Positions 1-13,628 are shown, counted from the first letter of the stretch. The stretch: 64,000 nt of DNA from Acinetobacter nectaris CIP 110549 (GCF_000488215.1 NZ_KI530734.1:1-64000), one strand, 5' to 3'. Notes: generated by a model from the sequence alone, not told the origin. Made by a program: numbers and translations.

Positions 1-2843
<2,843 letters not shown>

Positions 2844-3216
2844 CTATACAACCCCAAACAGTCGCTTACGCGAACTTCAAGGTGTACAGCTTCAATCTCA
2901 TACCAAAACGCTTGATTCAGTTAATTTGCTAGTTCTCATCTCATTTCAAGTTGCTTTAATGTGAAATTAATTAAAATTTCAATTAAAACGCTTCAAAATG
3001 TATGAGTGAACAATTTTATTTCAGACTCAAATTGAATAATCTGTTAATGATTTAACATGCCTTCGTCAGGTCATGTACTGTGATTACTCACAGAGGTTAA
3101 TATCAAGGTGGCGTAGTATACGCAATCTTTCTACTAAACTCTATAAGCAAATAAGCTGTTTGCTTATTTATTAGCTTAACTTTAATTAAATTGAAATATC
3201 AATCTGATTAAAATCA
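2844..3216 (-). other. 23S side of the 16S-23S spacer (no protein gene)
   Basis: AT-rich transcribed spacer between tRNA-Ala and 23S, 373 bases long. It should carry the 5' half of the 23S processing stem, whose partner lies beyond the left edge. It contains a short hairpin at about 3149-3175 (AAGCAAATAAGC with GCTTATTTATTAGCTT). No open frame looks genuine. Confidence 0.7.
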
Positions 3217-3292
3217 TGGTGGAGACTAGGAGAGTCGAACTCCTGACCTCCTGCGTGCAAAGCAGGCGCTCTACCAACTAAGCTAAGTCCCC
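3217..3292 (-). tRNA. tRNA-Ala (anticodon TGC)
   Basis: The complement folds as a 76-base cloverleaf with acceptor arms GGGGACT and AGTCTCC, anticodon loop TTTGCAC, TTCGACT T-loop and an encoded CCA end at 3217-3219. It lies in the 16S-23S spacer, the usual place for tRNA-Ala(TGC). Confidence 0.97.
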
Positions 3293-3333
3293 AGCTTAAA
3301 ATCATTTCGAATTGTACATTATCTTCTAGTCTT

Positions 3334-3410
<77 letters not shown>

Positions 3411-3424
3411 TCAGATAATATACC

Positions 3425-3450
3425 GAAGAACAACTTGTTGTGGATTCTTA
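3425..3450 (-). repeat. 16S processing stem, 3' arm
   Basis: Inverted partner of 5138-5162. Read on the plus strand it starts GAAGAACAACTTG and continues TTGTGGATTCTTA; the other arm reads the same on its complement apart from one missing base and one substitution. The arms flank 16S, so the precursor RNA can form a stem of about 24 bp, the expected RNase III processing stalk. Confidence 0.8.
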
Positions 3451-3468
3451 CCAAGTCTCACCTTTTCG

Positions 3469-5006
<1,538 letters not shown>

Positions 5007-5137
5007 AAATCATTAATTCCTTAAGGGAATCAATCTGGCTCATTAATCACTAGCAAAAATATTCGCCCTCAAATAAATTTTCGAGTAAATTTCTACTTTT
5101 AATCAATGAATCTTAAATATATTCAGTGATCACTCAG

Positions 5138-5162
5138 TAAAAATCCACACAAGTTGTTCTTC
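5138..5162 (-). repeat. 16S processing stem, 5' arm
   Basis: Complement of 3425-3450 across the 16S gene. The pair has 13 perfect base pairs, a one-base bulge, then about ten more pairs with one mismatch. Expected RNase III substrate in the rRNA precursor. Confidence 0.8.
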
Positions 5163-5215
5163 AATTCTATTAATGATTCGCATCACTGATTCGTCATCAG
5201 CAAGCTAGGTCGGCT

Positions 5216-5243
5216 ATATTACTCTCTTTTTAAAGAAAGTCAA
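5216..5243 (-). promoter_or_regulatory. rRNA promoter P2
   Basis: On the complement: -35 TTGACT (5238-5243), 16-base spacer, -10 TAATAT (5216-5221), then GC-containing AGCCGACC. Close to the sigma70 consensus, nearer to 16S than P1. Confidence 0.7.
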
Positions 5244-5376
5244 CTGTAATCTGAAAGTTTTTTTATCTTCTTAATCAAACCTAACTTTAATCAATCTAAG
5301 AACTAAATCCTAAACCAATCAACTAAGTTACTGTTTACTAAGAAGTTTCTTTCAACATCACCGCCGATGGATACGC

Positions 5377-5404
5377 ATTATAGACCAATACATTTCAAAC
5401 GCAA
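5377..5404 (-). promoter_or_regulatory. rRNA promoter P1
   Basis: On the complement: -35 TTGCGT (5399-5404), 16-base spacer, perfect -10 TATAAT (5377-5382), followed by the GC-rich discriminator GCGTATCC. A GC-rich discriminator fits stringent (ppGpp/DksA) control of rRNA promoters; that control is inferred. An A/T-rich stretch lies upstream of the -35. Confidence 0.75.
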
Positions 5405-5456
5405 CCCCCTAATCCAATTTATTTCTATTTTATTTATCAATAGAATAAAATGTGTA

Positions 5457-6530
5457 CTAAATAAGAGTTTTTTCAATAAATTTGAATTTTTTTACAGCAG
5501 AATAGAAAGGTTTTAAATTACCTGTGAGTATCTCCTGCATATTGTCTAACTTATTTTCACTCAAAATAAAGGAACGACTATCAATATACTCCATATAACC
5601 AATAGCTTTTTCAGAGTATGTCTTTTGGTTAATTGTAATATCTGCTGTAAAGCTATCAATCACACCATTAGCAAATCCAAATTTAAAGTCTTTTCGTGAT
5701 TTAGCTCTTACTTCGATTTGATATTGTTTTGATTTCAATTGCCACTCATGTTCTTTAGGAATAAATAAACTTTTTTTGTCAGATAATTCAATTCGCGGAA
5801 ATACACTGTATAAGTTATAACTAATCTCACTTGTATAGATCCTACCCTTATTTTTTTTAGTTTCACAAATTATCACTTTTCTATGTGTTATTAAATTCCT
5901 GTTATATTGATGTTGCTGAAAACAAATGCATAAACCATCTATTTCTATAACCATTCGCATATAAAAATATATTTTTAAAAAGGGCTGTTGTAAAAATTTA
6001 TTTGAAAATAAATATCCAAATCGTTCTAAGCTTATAGTTTCATTTTGATACTGTATTGTTCCTTCAAAATTTACATGAGTCACATCTTGCTTAGAAAAGA
6101 AATTAGATGATGGAAATGTATAAGTTTTAGGTTTTAAATTCAGGAATAGATCAAATATAAGGTCTTTATCATTTTTATTTAAATTGATTTGTTGTTGTAT
6201 CTGAAATAGGTTAAATAGTTGAGATAAGATAAAAGTTGTTTCAGGCTCAGATTGAATAAGATTACTCTGAAGATCTATACATTGATAATGTTGATTGAGC
6301 TGACCATTTACACTCAGAAATAAGTGTAGTTTTTGCTTTTGATGCTGGAGTTTATTGTAAATTGGGTGATGTGAGACTCCAATAAATACGTGGAATGAGC
6401 AATAGTGAATAGGTGCTGGTAGGTTTAGAAAAAGAAAATTCCAATGCTTGGTAAATAGCGGCTGATACTCTAACGTAAGAAAATTCTTTTTAGATTTTGG
6501 GGGTATATGACCATCTTTAAGTCTACTCAT
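5457..6530 (-). CDS. Unrecognised conserved protein (possibly DUF6670-like)
   Basis: A 357-residue protein I cannot assign firmly. There is no signal peptide or membrane segment. It is rich in Phe, Gln, Lys and Asn and looks largely beta-stranded. The C-terminal third has GVIDSFTADITI and AIGYMEYIDSR, faintly like lipocalin/CrtC-like folds; DUF6670, an Acinetobacter-associated family, is my tentative guess. A good ribosome site (GGAGGGGG) precedes the ATG at 6530. The gene starts 20 bases after pssA, so the two are probably co-transcribed. It ends about 50 bases before rRNA P1. Base composition is noticeably more A/T-rich than pssA. Confidence 0.75.
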   Translation of the reverse strand: MSRLKDGHIPPKSKKNFLTLEYQPLFTKHWNFLFLNLPAPIHYCSFHVFIGVSHHPIYNKLQHQKQKLHLFLSVNGQLNQHYQCIDLQSNLIQSEPETTFILSQLFNLFQIQQQINLNKNDKDLIFDLFLNLKPKTYTFPSSNFFSKQDVTHVNFEGTIQYQNETISLERFGYLFSNKFLQQPFLKIYFYMRMVIEIDGLCICFQQHQYNRNLITHRKVIICETKKNKGRIYTSEISYNLYSVFPRIELSDKKSLFIPKEHEWQLKSKQYQIEVRAKSRKDFKFGFANGVIDSFTADITINQKTYSEKAIGYMEYIDSRSFILSENKLDNMQEILTGNLKPFYSAVKKFKFIEKTLI

Positions 6531-6550
6531 ACCCCCTCCTCTACTATTGA

Positions 6551-7375
6551 CTATTCATCAGAAGCGTCTTCTTTGCTTGCAAAAAAGGTCGTTATGAATC
6601 CAGATAGTACATACAATATAGATACAACGAGTATACCTACAGGAATATTATAAGTCATTGCTGCAAGAATAAGTACAACAGGAAGCATGACAATAAAAGG
6701 AACACGCTTTTTATCCATCTGCTTAAATGAGTAGTATTTCATATTTGAAATCATAAGCAGGCCTGTCACAACCATAAATACAGCATAGCCTATTTGTACT
6801 GCTTTATCTTTAACCTGAAATACAGATGAATAATCTCTACTTACCCAAACAAGACAAACCACTAAGATTGCCGCTAATGGACTCGCAATACCGATAAAAT
6901 AACGTTTATCTACCACGCCTATTTGCACATTAAAACGTGCCAATCGGAATGCTGCACATGCTGCATACACAAAGCAACATGCCAACCCTATACGCCCTAA
7001 ACCATGCACACTCCAACTATACATCAGTATTGCAGGAGATATACCGAAGGCAATTAAGTCGGATAGTGAGTCGAGTTGTTCACCAAATGGGCTTTGTGCA
7101 CCAATTGCACGCGCAACACGCCCATCTAGCCCATCTAATAATGCCGCCAAAAATATAGCATAAATCGCTTGTATATAATGGCCATCCATACTCGCAACAA
7201 TGGAATAAAAACCTGACAGTAAAGCGGCTGTCGTAATTAAGTTTGGCCACAAATAGATACCGCGTTTTTTTACACGTTGACCTTCATTTGTGTCTTCTTC
7301 TTCAATCACTTCAAATGTTAATCCATCATGAACATCATCTGAATACTCGCCATTGCGCTTTGGTGTCTTGGTCAT
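6551..7375 (-). CDS. pssA: CDP-diacylglycerol-serine O-phosphatidyltransferase
   Basis: Inner-membrane enzyme that joins CDP-diacylglycerol and serine to make phosphatidylserine, precursor of phosphatidylethanolamine. The CDP-alcohol phosphatidyltransferase signature is complete: D84-G85, A88-R89, then G98, D102 and D106 (DG-x2-AR-x8-G-x3-D-x3-D), within 'DGRVAR...FGEQLDSLSD'. Several hydrophobic segments follow. This is the integral-membrane (type II) PssA, unlike the peripheral E. coli enzyme. An acidic cytosolic N-terminal tail of about 35 residues precedes the first membrane segment. Confidence 0.93.
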   Translation of the reverse strand: MTKTPKRNGEYSDDVHDGLTFEVIEEEDTNEGQRVKKRGIYLWPNLITTAALLSGFYSIVASMDGHYIQAIYAIFLAALLDGLDGRVARAIGAQSPFGEQLDSLSDLIAFGISPAILMYSWSVHGLGRIGLACCFVYAACAAFRLARFNVQIGVVDKRYFIGIASPLAAILVVCLVWVSRDYSSVFQVKDKAVQIGYAVFMVVTGLLMISNMKYYSFKQMDKKRVPFIVMLPVVLILAAMTYNIPVGILVVSILYVLSGFITTFFASKEDASDE

Positions 7376-7409
7376 ATATTTTGTTCCTAGCTATCCAGAG
7401 TGGGGGTCA

Positions 7410-8267
7410 TTATTCACCAACAAGCCACTTTACTGCAAATGATCCACCCGTTTCATGCATTTTCAAGTGCGGAAGTAACCACTTTAATGCTTCTTCAGCT
7501 TCTTGAGCAAACTTCCATGGTGGATTAATCACAAGCAAACCACATCCATTTAAACCAATCGGTGTATCATCTGGCCAAACACATATTTCACAAACCAATT
7601 GACGGCGAATACCCGTTTTTATCATTTTCTTTTCAAAACGCTGGATCATGGCACGATCTTTAATTGGATACCAAACAGCAAACACTCCAGTCGGCCATTT
7701 ATTGTATGCATTTTGAATTAACTCTACCAATTGTGGAAAATCTTTTCTTTCCACTTCATAAGGAGGGTCAATCATAACCAAACCACGCTTTTCACGTGGT
7801 GGAATTACACCAAGTAATCCCTCATAGGCATCACGTTCATGCAATCCCATTTTTTTATCGCGAATATTATGGCGTAGTTGTTCAAATACATCACTCTGCA
7901 TTTCAAAAACTGTTGCCTTATCTATTTCACGCAAACCTTGTAGTGCCACCCATGGTGAACCTGGATAAGCACCTTTACCTTCTTGCTCACGTAGTTGCTC
8001 TACAAGCTGTAAGTATTTTTGCACACCTTCAGGAGATTTTTTAATCTGACCCGGCTGTAACTGCATAAGACGGTGAATACCTGACAAAAACTCACCTGAC
8101 TTTTGCGCAGGCGCTTCAGACAGGTCATACTTTCCTGCACCACCATGTGTATCAATATAGCGGTAAGGTTTGTCTTTCAAATTTAAGCGTGTAAGAAGTT
8201 GAAGTAATAAAACGTGCTTCATTACATCTGCAAAGTTACCTGCATGAAAGTGGTGACGGTAGTTCAT
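7410..8267 (-). CDS. rlmJ: 23S rRNA (adenine-2030-N6)-methyltransferase RlmJ
   Basis: SAM-dependent methyltransferase that modifies A2030 of 23S rRNA. The N-terminus MNYRHHFHAGNFADVMKH is characteristic of RlmJ, and the catalytic DPPY motif is at residues 167-170. The length of 285 residues is close to the E. coli enzyme (280). The ribosome site GAGGA lies about 12 bases before the ATG. It reads toward pssA with a 34-base gap, so the two could share a transcript. Confidence 0.93.
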   Translation of the reverse strand: MNYRHHFHAGNFADVMKHVLLLQLLTRLNLKDKPYRYIDTHGGAGKYDLSEAPAQKSGEFLSGIHRLMQLQPGQIKKSPEGVQKYLQLVEQLREQEGKGAYPGSPWVALQGLREIDKATVFEMQSDVFEQLRHNIRDKKMGLHERDAYEGLLGVIPPREKRGLVMIDPPYEVERKDFPQLVELIQNAYNKWPTGVFAVWYPIKDRAMIQRFEKKMIKTGIRRQLVCEICVWPDDTPIGLNGCGLLVINPPWKFAQEAEEALKWLLPHLKMHETGGSFAVKWLVGE

Positions 8268-8378
8268 ATATATGTATGTTCCTCATTTCTGCAAATATAT
8301 TAACATGAAAAAAAACTTACATGCTGAATCACGATTTGCTCTAGAATAAGTTCCCTTTATTTTATTGTTATTTTTAAA

Positions 8379-8978
8379 ATGACAACAGCCTCTCTCCCTA
8401 TGCCTTGGGATGTTGATCAGATCGTAAATCAGCTTGATGAATTTGGTTTTAGTATCATTAAACAAGCATACGATGACGTTTTCTTTACTGCATTAAATAC
8501 AGAATGCCTCTCTAAAATGGATAAGTTTCGTGCTGCGGCAATTCAAGATGGCGTAATTAGTAAAATTCGTAGTGATCATATTTTATGGATTAATGAAACC
8601 CAATCACTTGCACACAAACATATCTTAGCTTTAGAAAATCTTTCACAATCTTTAAATCAAGCTTTTTTTCTTGGTATTAAAAATGTAGAGGCTCACTTTG
8701 CTTGCTACAATGTTGGTGAATTTTATGCACTACACCGAGATAACCCACAACAAAAAAATCATCGTGTTATTTCGAGCGTTTTCTATATTCATAAAACATG
8801 GCAAGAAAGTTGGGGAGGACAATTACGCTTACAAGACAAAAAAATGAACTGGCATATGATTGAACCCACTGCAAATAGCATTGTTATTTTTGAAAGCAAT
8901 TTGTTGCATGAAGTAATCACCTCTAAACAGAAACGACTTTCAATTACTGCTTGGCTTAGAAATGATCTAACATTGTGA
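8379..8978 (+). CDS. 2OG-Fe(II) oxygenase, SM-20/prolyl hydroxylase type
   Basis: A 199-residue member of the 2-oxoglutarate and iron dependent dioxygenase superfamily. The metal triad is visible as H119-x-D121 ('ALHRDN') and H177 ('LLHEV'), with R186 ('KRLSITAW') placed to bind 2-oxoglutarate. This layout matches the prolyl-4-hydroxylase/SM-20 group. The substrate cannot be told. No strong Shine-Dalgarno precedes the ATG. It diverges from rlmJ across 111 bases. Confidence 0.85.
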   Translation: MTTASLPMPWDVDQIVNQLDEFGFSIIKQAYDDVFFTALNTECLSKMDKFRAAAIQDGVISKIRSDHILWINETQSLAHKHILALENLSQSLNQAFFLGIKNVEAHFACYNVGEFYALHRDNPQQKNHRVISSVFYIHKTWQESWGGQLRLQDKKMNWHMIEPTANSIVIFESNLLHEVITSKQKRLSITAWLRNDLTL

Positions 8979-9039
8979 TAAGCTTTAATTTCTAAAAAAG
9001 TCCCTCATATTATTAGAATAAACAGATTAAGGTACTCTT

Positions 9040-9561
9040 ATGAGCAAGAATATCATCGAAAGAATTGGTGAAACAGATCAATTGTATTTAGAGCAAAACT
9101 CTGCAAGCCTTGCTTTAGAGCGTGCTGATTTACGCCTTCAGCTTGTTACACTTAGCCGTAATAAACAAGAGCAAGTACATTTCTTACATGAGGCCATTGC
9201 TTTATTAGAACAGTCACGTCTTGAGTTTGAAGAAAATATTTCTATTGCTGAATACACGGAGCTTTCGCTCCTCTTAGTTAAAGCATATATGATCTATTAT
9301 GAACTCACGAAAGATACAAAATTTGCGCTAATTACCCAACAAATTTTAAAGCCGCTTGCACATTTACACGATGGGAATGTCTACTTTTATCTTGCATATG
9401 CTTCAGTTATAAAAGGTGAAGTAGCAATGACTCAACATTGGCTAAAAAAATATGCAAGCACAGATCAGTTTGATTTACATCTAATCAAGCAACATCATGC
9501 TTTTGTAAATATACAACAACTGCCATGGTTGAAAGAGATACTCACTAGGAAATTAAACTAA
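9040..9561 (+). CDS. Conserved hypothetical protein, mainly helical
   Basis: A 173-residue soluble protein with no signal peptide or membrane segment. Alternating helices such as 'FLHEAIALLEQSRLEF' and 'YFYLAYASVIKGEVAMTQHWL' suggest a TPR-like helical hairpin fold; that is inference. I do not recognise a family with a known role. The start ATG has AAGG about eight bases upstream. It lies 61 bases after the oxygenase and may share its transcript, and it ends just before a bidirectional terminator facing mdh. Confidence 0.75.
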   Translation: MSKNIIERIGETDQLYLEQNSASLALERADLRLQLVTLSRNKQEQVHFLHEAIALLEQSRLEFEENISIAEYTELSLLLVKAYMIYYELTKDTKFALITQQILKPLAHLHDGNVYFYLAYASVIKGEVAMTQHWLKKYASTDQFDLHLIKQHHAFVNIQQLPWLKEILTRKLN

Positions 9562-9574
9562 TTTTGCAAACAAT

Positions 9575-9602
9575 AAAAAAGCACCTTTGAAGGTGCTTTT
9601 TT
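9575..9602. terminator. Bidirectional terminator between 9040-9561 and mdh
   Basis: Perfect stem GCACCTT/AAGGTGC, flanked by six A on the left and six T on the right, so it can work for both converging genes. Confidence 0.85.
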
Positions 9603-9615
9603 ACGCTATATCACT

Positions 9616-10602
9616 TTAGTTAAGTAGGTGAGCAATTGCGCTACGCTCTTCTTCCAACTCTTGTAATGTAAGATTCATACGCTCACGGCTGAACTCATCA
9701 ATTTCTAGACCTTCAACACGTGTATATTCACCATTTTCACAAATTACTGGCACACCATAAATAACGCCTTCAGGAATACCATAAGAGCCATCGGATGGAA
9801 TACCCATTGTCACCCATTTTCCTTGAGTACCTAGTGCCCAATCATGAATATGATCAATTGCTGCATTTGCAGCAGATGCAGCAGAAGAAAGACCACGCGC
9901 ATTAATAATTGCTGCGCCACGCTTACCTACTGTTGGTAAGAAATCATCTTTATTCCAAGCATCATCATTAATTTTATCTTTTAGGCGCTCACCGTTTACT
10001 GTTGCAAAACGATAATCTGCATACATTGTTGGTGAATGGTTACCCCATACCGTAAGTTTTTCAATATCTGCAACAGCAACATTTGCTTTTTGAGCAAGTT
10101 GCGTAAGCGCACGGTTATGGTCTAAACGTAGCATTGCTGTAAAGTTTTTTGCAGGAAGGTCTGGTGCAGATTTCATTGCAATATATGCATTTGTATTTGC
10201 AGGATTACCAACCACAAGAACTTTTACATCACGGCTTGCATGATCATTTAATGCTTTACCTTGTACTGTAAATATTTTTGCATTTTCTTGTAATAAATCT
10301 GCACGTTCCATACCCGGACCGCGTGGGCGCGCACCAACCAACAACGCATAATCTGCATCTTTAAACGCAACATTTGGGTCATCTGTGCAAATAATTTCAT
10401 TCAACAAAGGAAAAGCGCAGTCATCCAACTCCATTTTTACGCCTTGTAACGCTTGTTGAGCTTTTTCAACTGGAATTTCTAGAAGTTGTAAAATAACTGG
10501 TTGATCTTTCCCTAACATTTCACCACTTGCAATACGGAATAGTAAGCTATATCCAATTTGACCTGCAGCGCCAGTTACGGCAACACGAATGGGTTGCTTC
10601 AT
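9616..10602 (-). CDS. mdh: Malate dehydrogenase
   Basis: NAD-dependent enzyme of the TCA cycle converting malate and oxaloacetate. The Rossmann motif G11-x2-G14-x2-G17 is at the N-terminus. The conserved LRLDHNRA and GNHS (catalytic Asp and His) and [11 protein letters not shown] (substrate arginines) are present. At 328 residues it belongs to the group related to cytosolic eukaryotic MDH, not the 312-residue E. coli type. GGAGA lies seven bases before the ATG. Confidence 0.96.
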   Translation of the reverse strand: MKQPIRVAVTGAAGQIGYSLLFRIASGEMLGKDQPVILQLLEIPVEKAQQALQGVKMELDDCAFPLLNEIICTDDPNVAFKDADYALLVGARPRGPGMERADLLQENAKIFTVQGKALNDHASRDVKVLVVGNPANTNAYIAMKSAPDLPAKNFTAMLRLDHNRALTQLAQKANVAVADIEKLTVWGNHSPTMYADYRFATVNGERLKDKINDDAWNKDDFLPTVGKRGAAIINARGLSSAASAANAAIDHIHDWALGTQGKWVTMGIPSDGSYGIPEGVIYGVPVICENGEYTRVEGLEIDEFSRERMNLTLQELEEERSAIAHLLN

Positions 10603-10682
10603 GTAATTATCTCCATTTGAGGTGCGTTAATATGATTAAACAGCGAGGTTCTATTTAATCTTTTTAATCATAAACGACCAAC

Positions 10683-10711
10683 ATTGTACTCCAATCTTTT
10701 TATTGTTGCAT
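10683..10711 (-). promoter_or_regulatory. Possible mdh promoter
   Basis: On the complement: ATGCAA, 17-base spacer, TACAAT (10683-10688), about 80 bases before the mdh start. The -10 is good and the -35 is weak. Confidence 0.35.
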
Positions 10712-10759
10712 GGTAAATATGTGCTTTTCATCTGTGATAAAAATCATTTTAATTTCAAA

Positions 10760-11437
10760 CTAGTAAGTTCCCTGTATATTAAACTGGGCTGGACAATTTG
10801 ATGTTATATTCGTAGGACATGTTTTAAATTGACCATTATTTTTATAACAAATACTAATATGGGTTAAAACAGCATTATGACTATCTTTTTGACAGTTAAG
10901 TTGTATGCCCTTTGCAGGTAATCCTTTATTTAAAGAGAGAAACTGTTCCTCAAGAGATTGTTTAGACATCGCATGTGAGATGGTATCTGTTAATACAGCA
11001 GGAATTTTTAAATTTTGTGCATAATTAATAATTGTTCTAAAGTACTGAGGTGCATTCATTGGAACACAGCCACCAACGGCGTGCCACAACTGTACTCTGT
11101 ATGATTCATCAGGAATCACACGCGCAACAACTTTAGCTTGCAACGGTGAAAGCACAGCAGATGTATCTGTTGCACATGCCTCATTATTTCTTGTGAAGTT
11201 TTCAGGCACAAGACTACCTATCGTCAGTGCATAACCTTCCAAACACTTTCGTTGCTTTCTTTGGTTCTGATCAAATGCACATACCGCAGGCGTCATTTGA
11301 ATATTGAGCACATAGCCCTCTGAAATATCTAGTTTTGCTGCCTGACTAGAAGATGAGATAAAGTAACACCCAAACGTGCCAACAATAAACATTAAGGCAT
11401 ATGTCGTAAAATACTGTAAATACTTACCTTTAGACAT
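10760..11437 (-). CDS. RNase T2-like secreted protein lacking catalytic residues
   Basis: An exported protein of about 225 residues that follows RNase I/RNase T2 along its length but has lost the active site. The first conserved segment, normally HGLWP, reads TIGSLVPEN. The second, normally EWxKHGTC, reads LWHAVGGC, followed by the expected PQYFRTI. The late segment IQLNCQKD matches VQLHCKK of RNase I. Cysteines for disulfides are kept. A signal peptide ('YALMFIVGTFGCYFI...SQAA') directs export. I chose the ATG at 11437: the longer frame needs a TTG at 11449 lying two bases from GGAAGAGA, while that site is about 12 bases from the ATG. It is probably not a ribonuclease. Confidence 0.7.
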   Translation of the reverse strand: MSKGKYLQYFTTYALMFIVGTFGCYFISSSSQAAKLDISEGYVLNIQMTPAVCAFDQNQRKQRKCLEGYALTIGSLVPENFTRNNEACATDTSAVLSPLQAKVVARVIPDESYRVQLWHAVGGCVPMNAPQYFRTIINYAQNLKIPAVLTDTISHAMSKQSLEEQFLSLNKGLPAKGIQLNCQKDSHNAVLTHISICYKNNGQFKTCPTNITSNCPAQFNIQGTY

Positions 11438-11493
11438 AAAATATACCAATCTCTTCCATAACCCTATTCCACATACTGTACTTATACTTCTGA

Positions 11494-13473
11494 TTATTCA
11501 CTGCTACTACGTAAAGGAATTATTTTCATCCATTTACTTATGTATTGCTGTCCTTGCCCCAGAATTGCACCATAATGAATTGTATTCGTCATAACATTTT
11601 TAACATAGTTTCTTGTTTCATCTAAAGGAATGCTTTCTACATATTGGTCAGCGGCAATTGGCTGATCTGTAGGTTGCCAGCGCAAAGCCCTATTTGGCCC
11701 TGCATTATAACCAGCAGTTGCAAGTACAGCATTACCATTTAGCTGTCCTTGTATCATGGACAAGTAATACGTCCCATAGCGGACATTGGTATTCATATCG
11801 CTCAGTGCTGCTGGATTATATGTCTCACCCATTTGTCTCGCAACCAATTTGGCAGTATTTGGCATAATTTGCATTAATCCTCCTGCTCCAACATTAGAAC
11901 GAGCATTTGCTACAAAACGACTTTCCTGACGCATTAGACCATAAGCCCATGCAGGATCTAAGCCAACATTACCACTATGTAAAACAACTGCATTTTGATG
12001 AGGTGTTAAGTAACGCAAATTATAGTTATGTCGACTTACAGTTCGCTCCGCTGCATAAATTGCACGGTCGTACCATGCCATATTTGCAGCTTTTTGAGCA
12101 GCAGCAAGAAGTAAGCCATCATCTTTTTTCAGATATGCTTGTCTCACAGCCCAGTTCCACTCTCTATTTGCATAGCTAGCAGGCGCGGCTATAGTACGCA
12201 AAGCAAAAGCACGATTAAAATTAATATCTTGATTTACACGTTGCATATCATCAGCACTTGGCTCTGCTTGGTCTACTCTATTGTACTTTTGACCAATTTT
12301 TTCCTGAGCTAGCAAATTATAGTAATCATCGCCATTGTTTGCTAAATCACTATACAGTGTACTTGCCTGCTTCTTATAACTTTTATCTGCTTGTTGCTCA
12401 TCTGCACGGGCAAGCCAATATTGCCAACGGCTTTCTTGCTGCTGTGTCACACCCATCACAGAAATTGCACGAATTAAGCTATCCCATGCACCAAAACGAA
12501 TGGCTTGCCGCGCATAAATCTCAGCCTCTTCTGCACTAAATGGAATGCCATAACTCGCGTCAAAATAATTTAGTACAATACGGTTAAAATTATTTTTAAG
12601 TACCGTTGTACCACCAATATAAGCAACTGTTCTATAAAGATACTTTTGTACAGCAGGTGGTACACCTTCTGCTGCACGATTGGCTGCGGTTAAACCTGCG
12701 GTTAAATCGCTATCTGCCAAACGTCCTAAAGCAAAAATTAAATAAGCATAGTCTGTATCATTTGCTTTTGGTGCAGACCAAAGATAGCCCAATGGATTTG
12801 TTTGAATTTGTGTGAGCTGTGCAATAGAAACATTTAAACCCAATGACTGTGCTGTAGATGCTGCAAGACCAATTTGACCTGCTCGAAGTTGTGTCCATAA
12901 TCGCTGTTGTTTATCTTCTGTTGTCATCAAGGGACTAGATGACATCATTCTATTTAAGCCCATACAAGAATCAGGCATATTATTATTTGTACTTAACCAC
13001 AAATCCTTATATTCAGCAAAGACTAAAGGATCACCCGATTTAGCACGCACTTGCGCAATTGCACAGTTTTCAGCATTGTCGGGATTCGTAATATAAGATA
13101 AAACAGGTTGTGCATCTGCGTAATTGGTTTCTTTTACTTTTTCTTCAACATAGTCAGCAGCCAATTTTTCTGCCATTGCCGAATTTGGATATTTTTGTGC
13201 AAATTGAATAATACTTGATGCAGGTTGCAGGGCTAAGTTTGTATTTAATTTAAAATATTCAGGATAATACCCTAAAACATCATTTTGCATTGCAATCGCA
13301 TCTTGATCGAGTCGAGTCAAATTGCCTGAATTTGCAGCTGCGAGTGCATCATTAAATTGTTCATTTGCAGCATTTGCGATAGATACAGTACATCCCAAAG
13401 ACAAATGAAATAAAACAACTCCTAAATAGCGTTTATTTTTTTTATGACTCACACACCCACCCATAGATTGCAC
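11494..13473 (-). CDS. slt: Soluble lytic murein transglycosylase (Slt70 family)
   Basis: Periplasmic enzyme that cleaves peptidoglycan glycan strands with 1,6-anhydro-muramic acid formation. The C-terminal SLT domain (about residues 505-625) has the catalytic Glu517 in 'GLMRQESRF', then GAGGLMQIMPNTAK and 'AGYNAGPNRA'. The preceding ~450 residues are helical repeats typical of the Slt70 ring. A signal peptide ends near 'SIANA'. The frame opens at GTG 13473; an ATG at 13464 and a GTG at 13452 are alternatives with no clear winner by Shine-Dalgarno. Confidence 0.92.
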   Translation of the reverse strand: MQSMGGCVSHKKNKRYLGVVLFHLSLGCTVSIANAANEQFNDALAAANSGNLTRLDQDAIAMQNDVLGYYPEYFKLNTNLALQPASSIIQFAQKYPNSAMAEKLAADYVEEKVKETNYADAQPVLSYITNPDNAENCAIAQVRAKSGDPLVFAEYKDLWLSTNNNMPDSCMGLNRMMSSSPLMTTEDKQQRLWTQLRAGQIGLAASTAQSLGLNVSIAQLTQIQTNPLGYLWSAPKANDTDYAYLIFALGRLADSDLTAGLTAANRAAEGVPPAVQKYLYRTVAYIGGTTVLKNNFNRIVLNYFDASYGIPFSAEEAEIYARQAIRFGAWDSLIRAISVMGVTQQQESRWQYWLARADEQQADKSYKKQASTLYSDLANNGDDYYNLLAQEKIGQKYNRVDQAEPSADDMQRVNQDINFNRAFALRTIAAPASYANREWNWAVRQAYLKKDDGLLLAAAQKAANMAWYDRAIYAAERTVSRHNYNLRYLTPHQNAVVLHSGNVGLDPAWAYGLMRQESRFVANARSNVGAGGLMQIMPNTAKLVARQMGETYNPAALSDMNTNVRYGTYYLSMIQGQLNGNAVLATAGYNAGPNRALRWQPTDQPIAADQYVESIPLDETRNYVKNVMTNTIHYGAILGQGQQYISKWMKIIPLRSSSE

Positions 13474-13619
13474 ATAAAAATCACATCACTCAATGCTAAA
13501 CTTTTTAATCTTATTTTAATGTGAACACCTCTCTTATTCTTGTTATGTTGTGTAATTATTGGCGATTTTTCATGTGATTTAATTGTAGAAGTCATTTACT
13601 ACTCGTTTATGTAGAAAAA

Positions 13620-13628
13620 TGCTAAAAT
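13620..13628 (+). promoter_or_regulatory. Possible extended -10 promoter for miaB
   Basis: TGCTAAAAT: TG-n followed by TAAAAT, 72 bases before the miaB start, with no good -35. It is the best candidate in this 227-base gap. Confidence 0.4.

Larger units (their letters stand above)
5007..5456 (-). other. rRNA operon leader and promoter region (no gene)
   Basis: 450 bases without a protein gene between 16S and the next gene. It holds, in transcription order, promoter P1 (5377-5404), promoter P2 (5216-5243), the 5' arm of the 16S processing stem (5138-5162) and an AT-rich leader. The sequence above P1 is A/T-rich, as expected for an UP element, and overlaps the end of the upstream gene. No terminator is visible between that gene and P1. 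Confidence 0.8.

Noticed and set aside
8283-8465. 60-codon minus-strand frame between rlmJ and the oxygenase
   Set aside because: Overlaps the start of the oxygenase gene antisense; no recognisable domain and no ribosome site.
9575-9602. Inverted repeat near mdh as a regulatory element
   Set aside because: A- and T-runs on both sides make it an ordinary bidirectional terminator.
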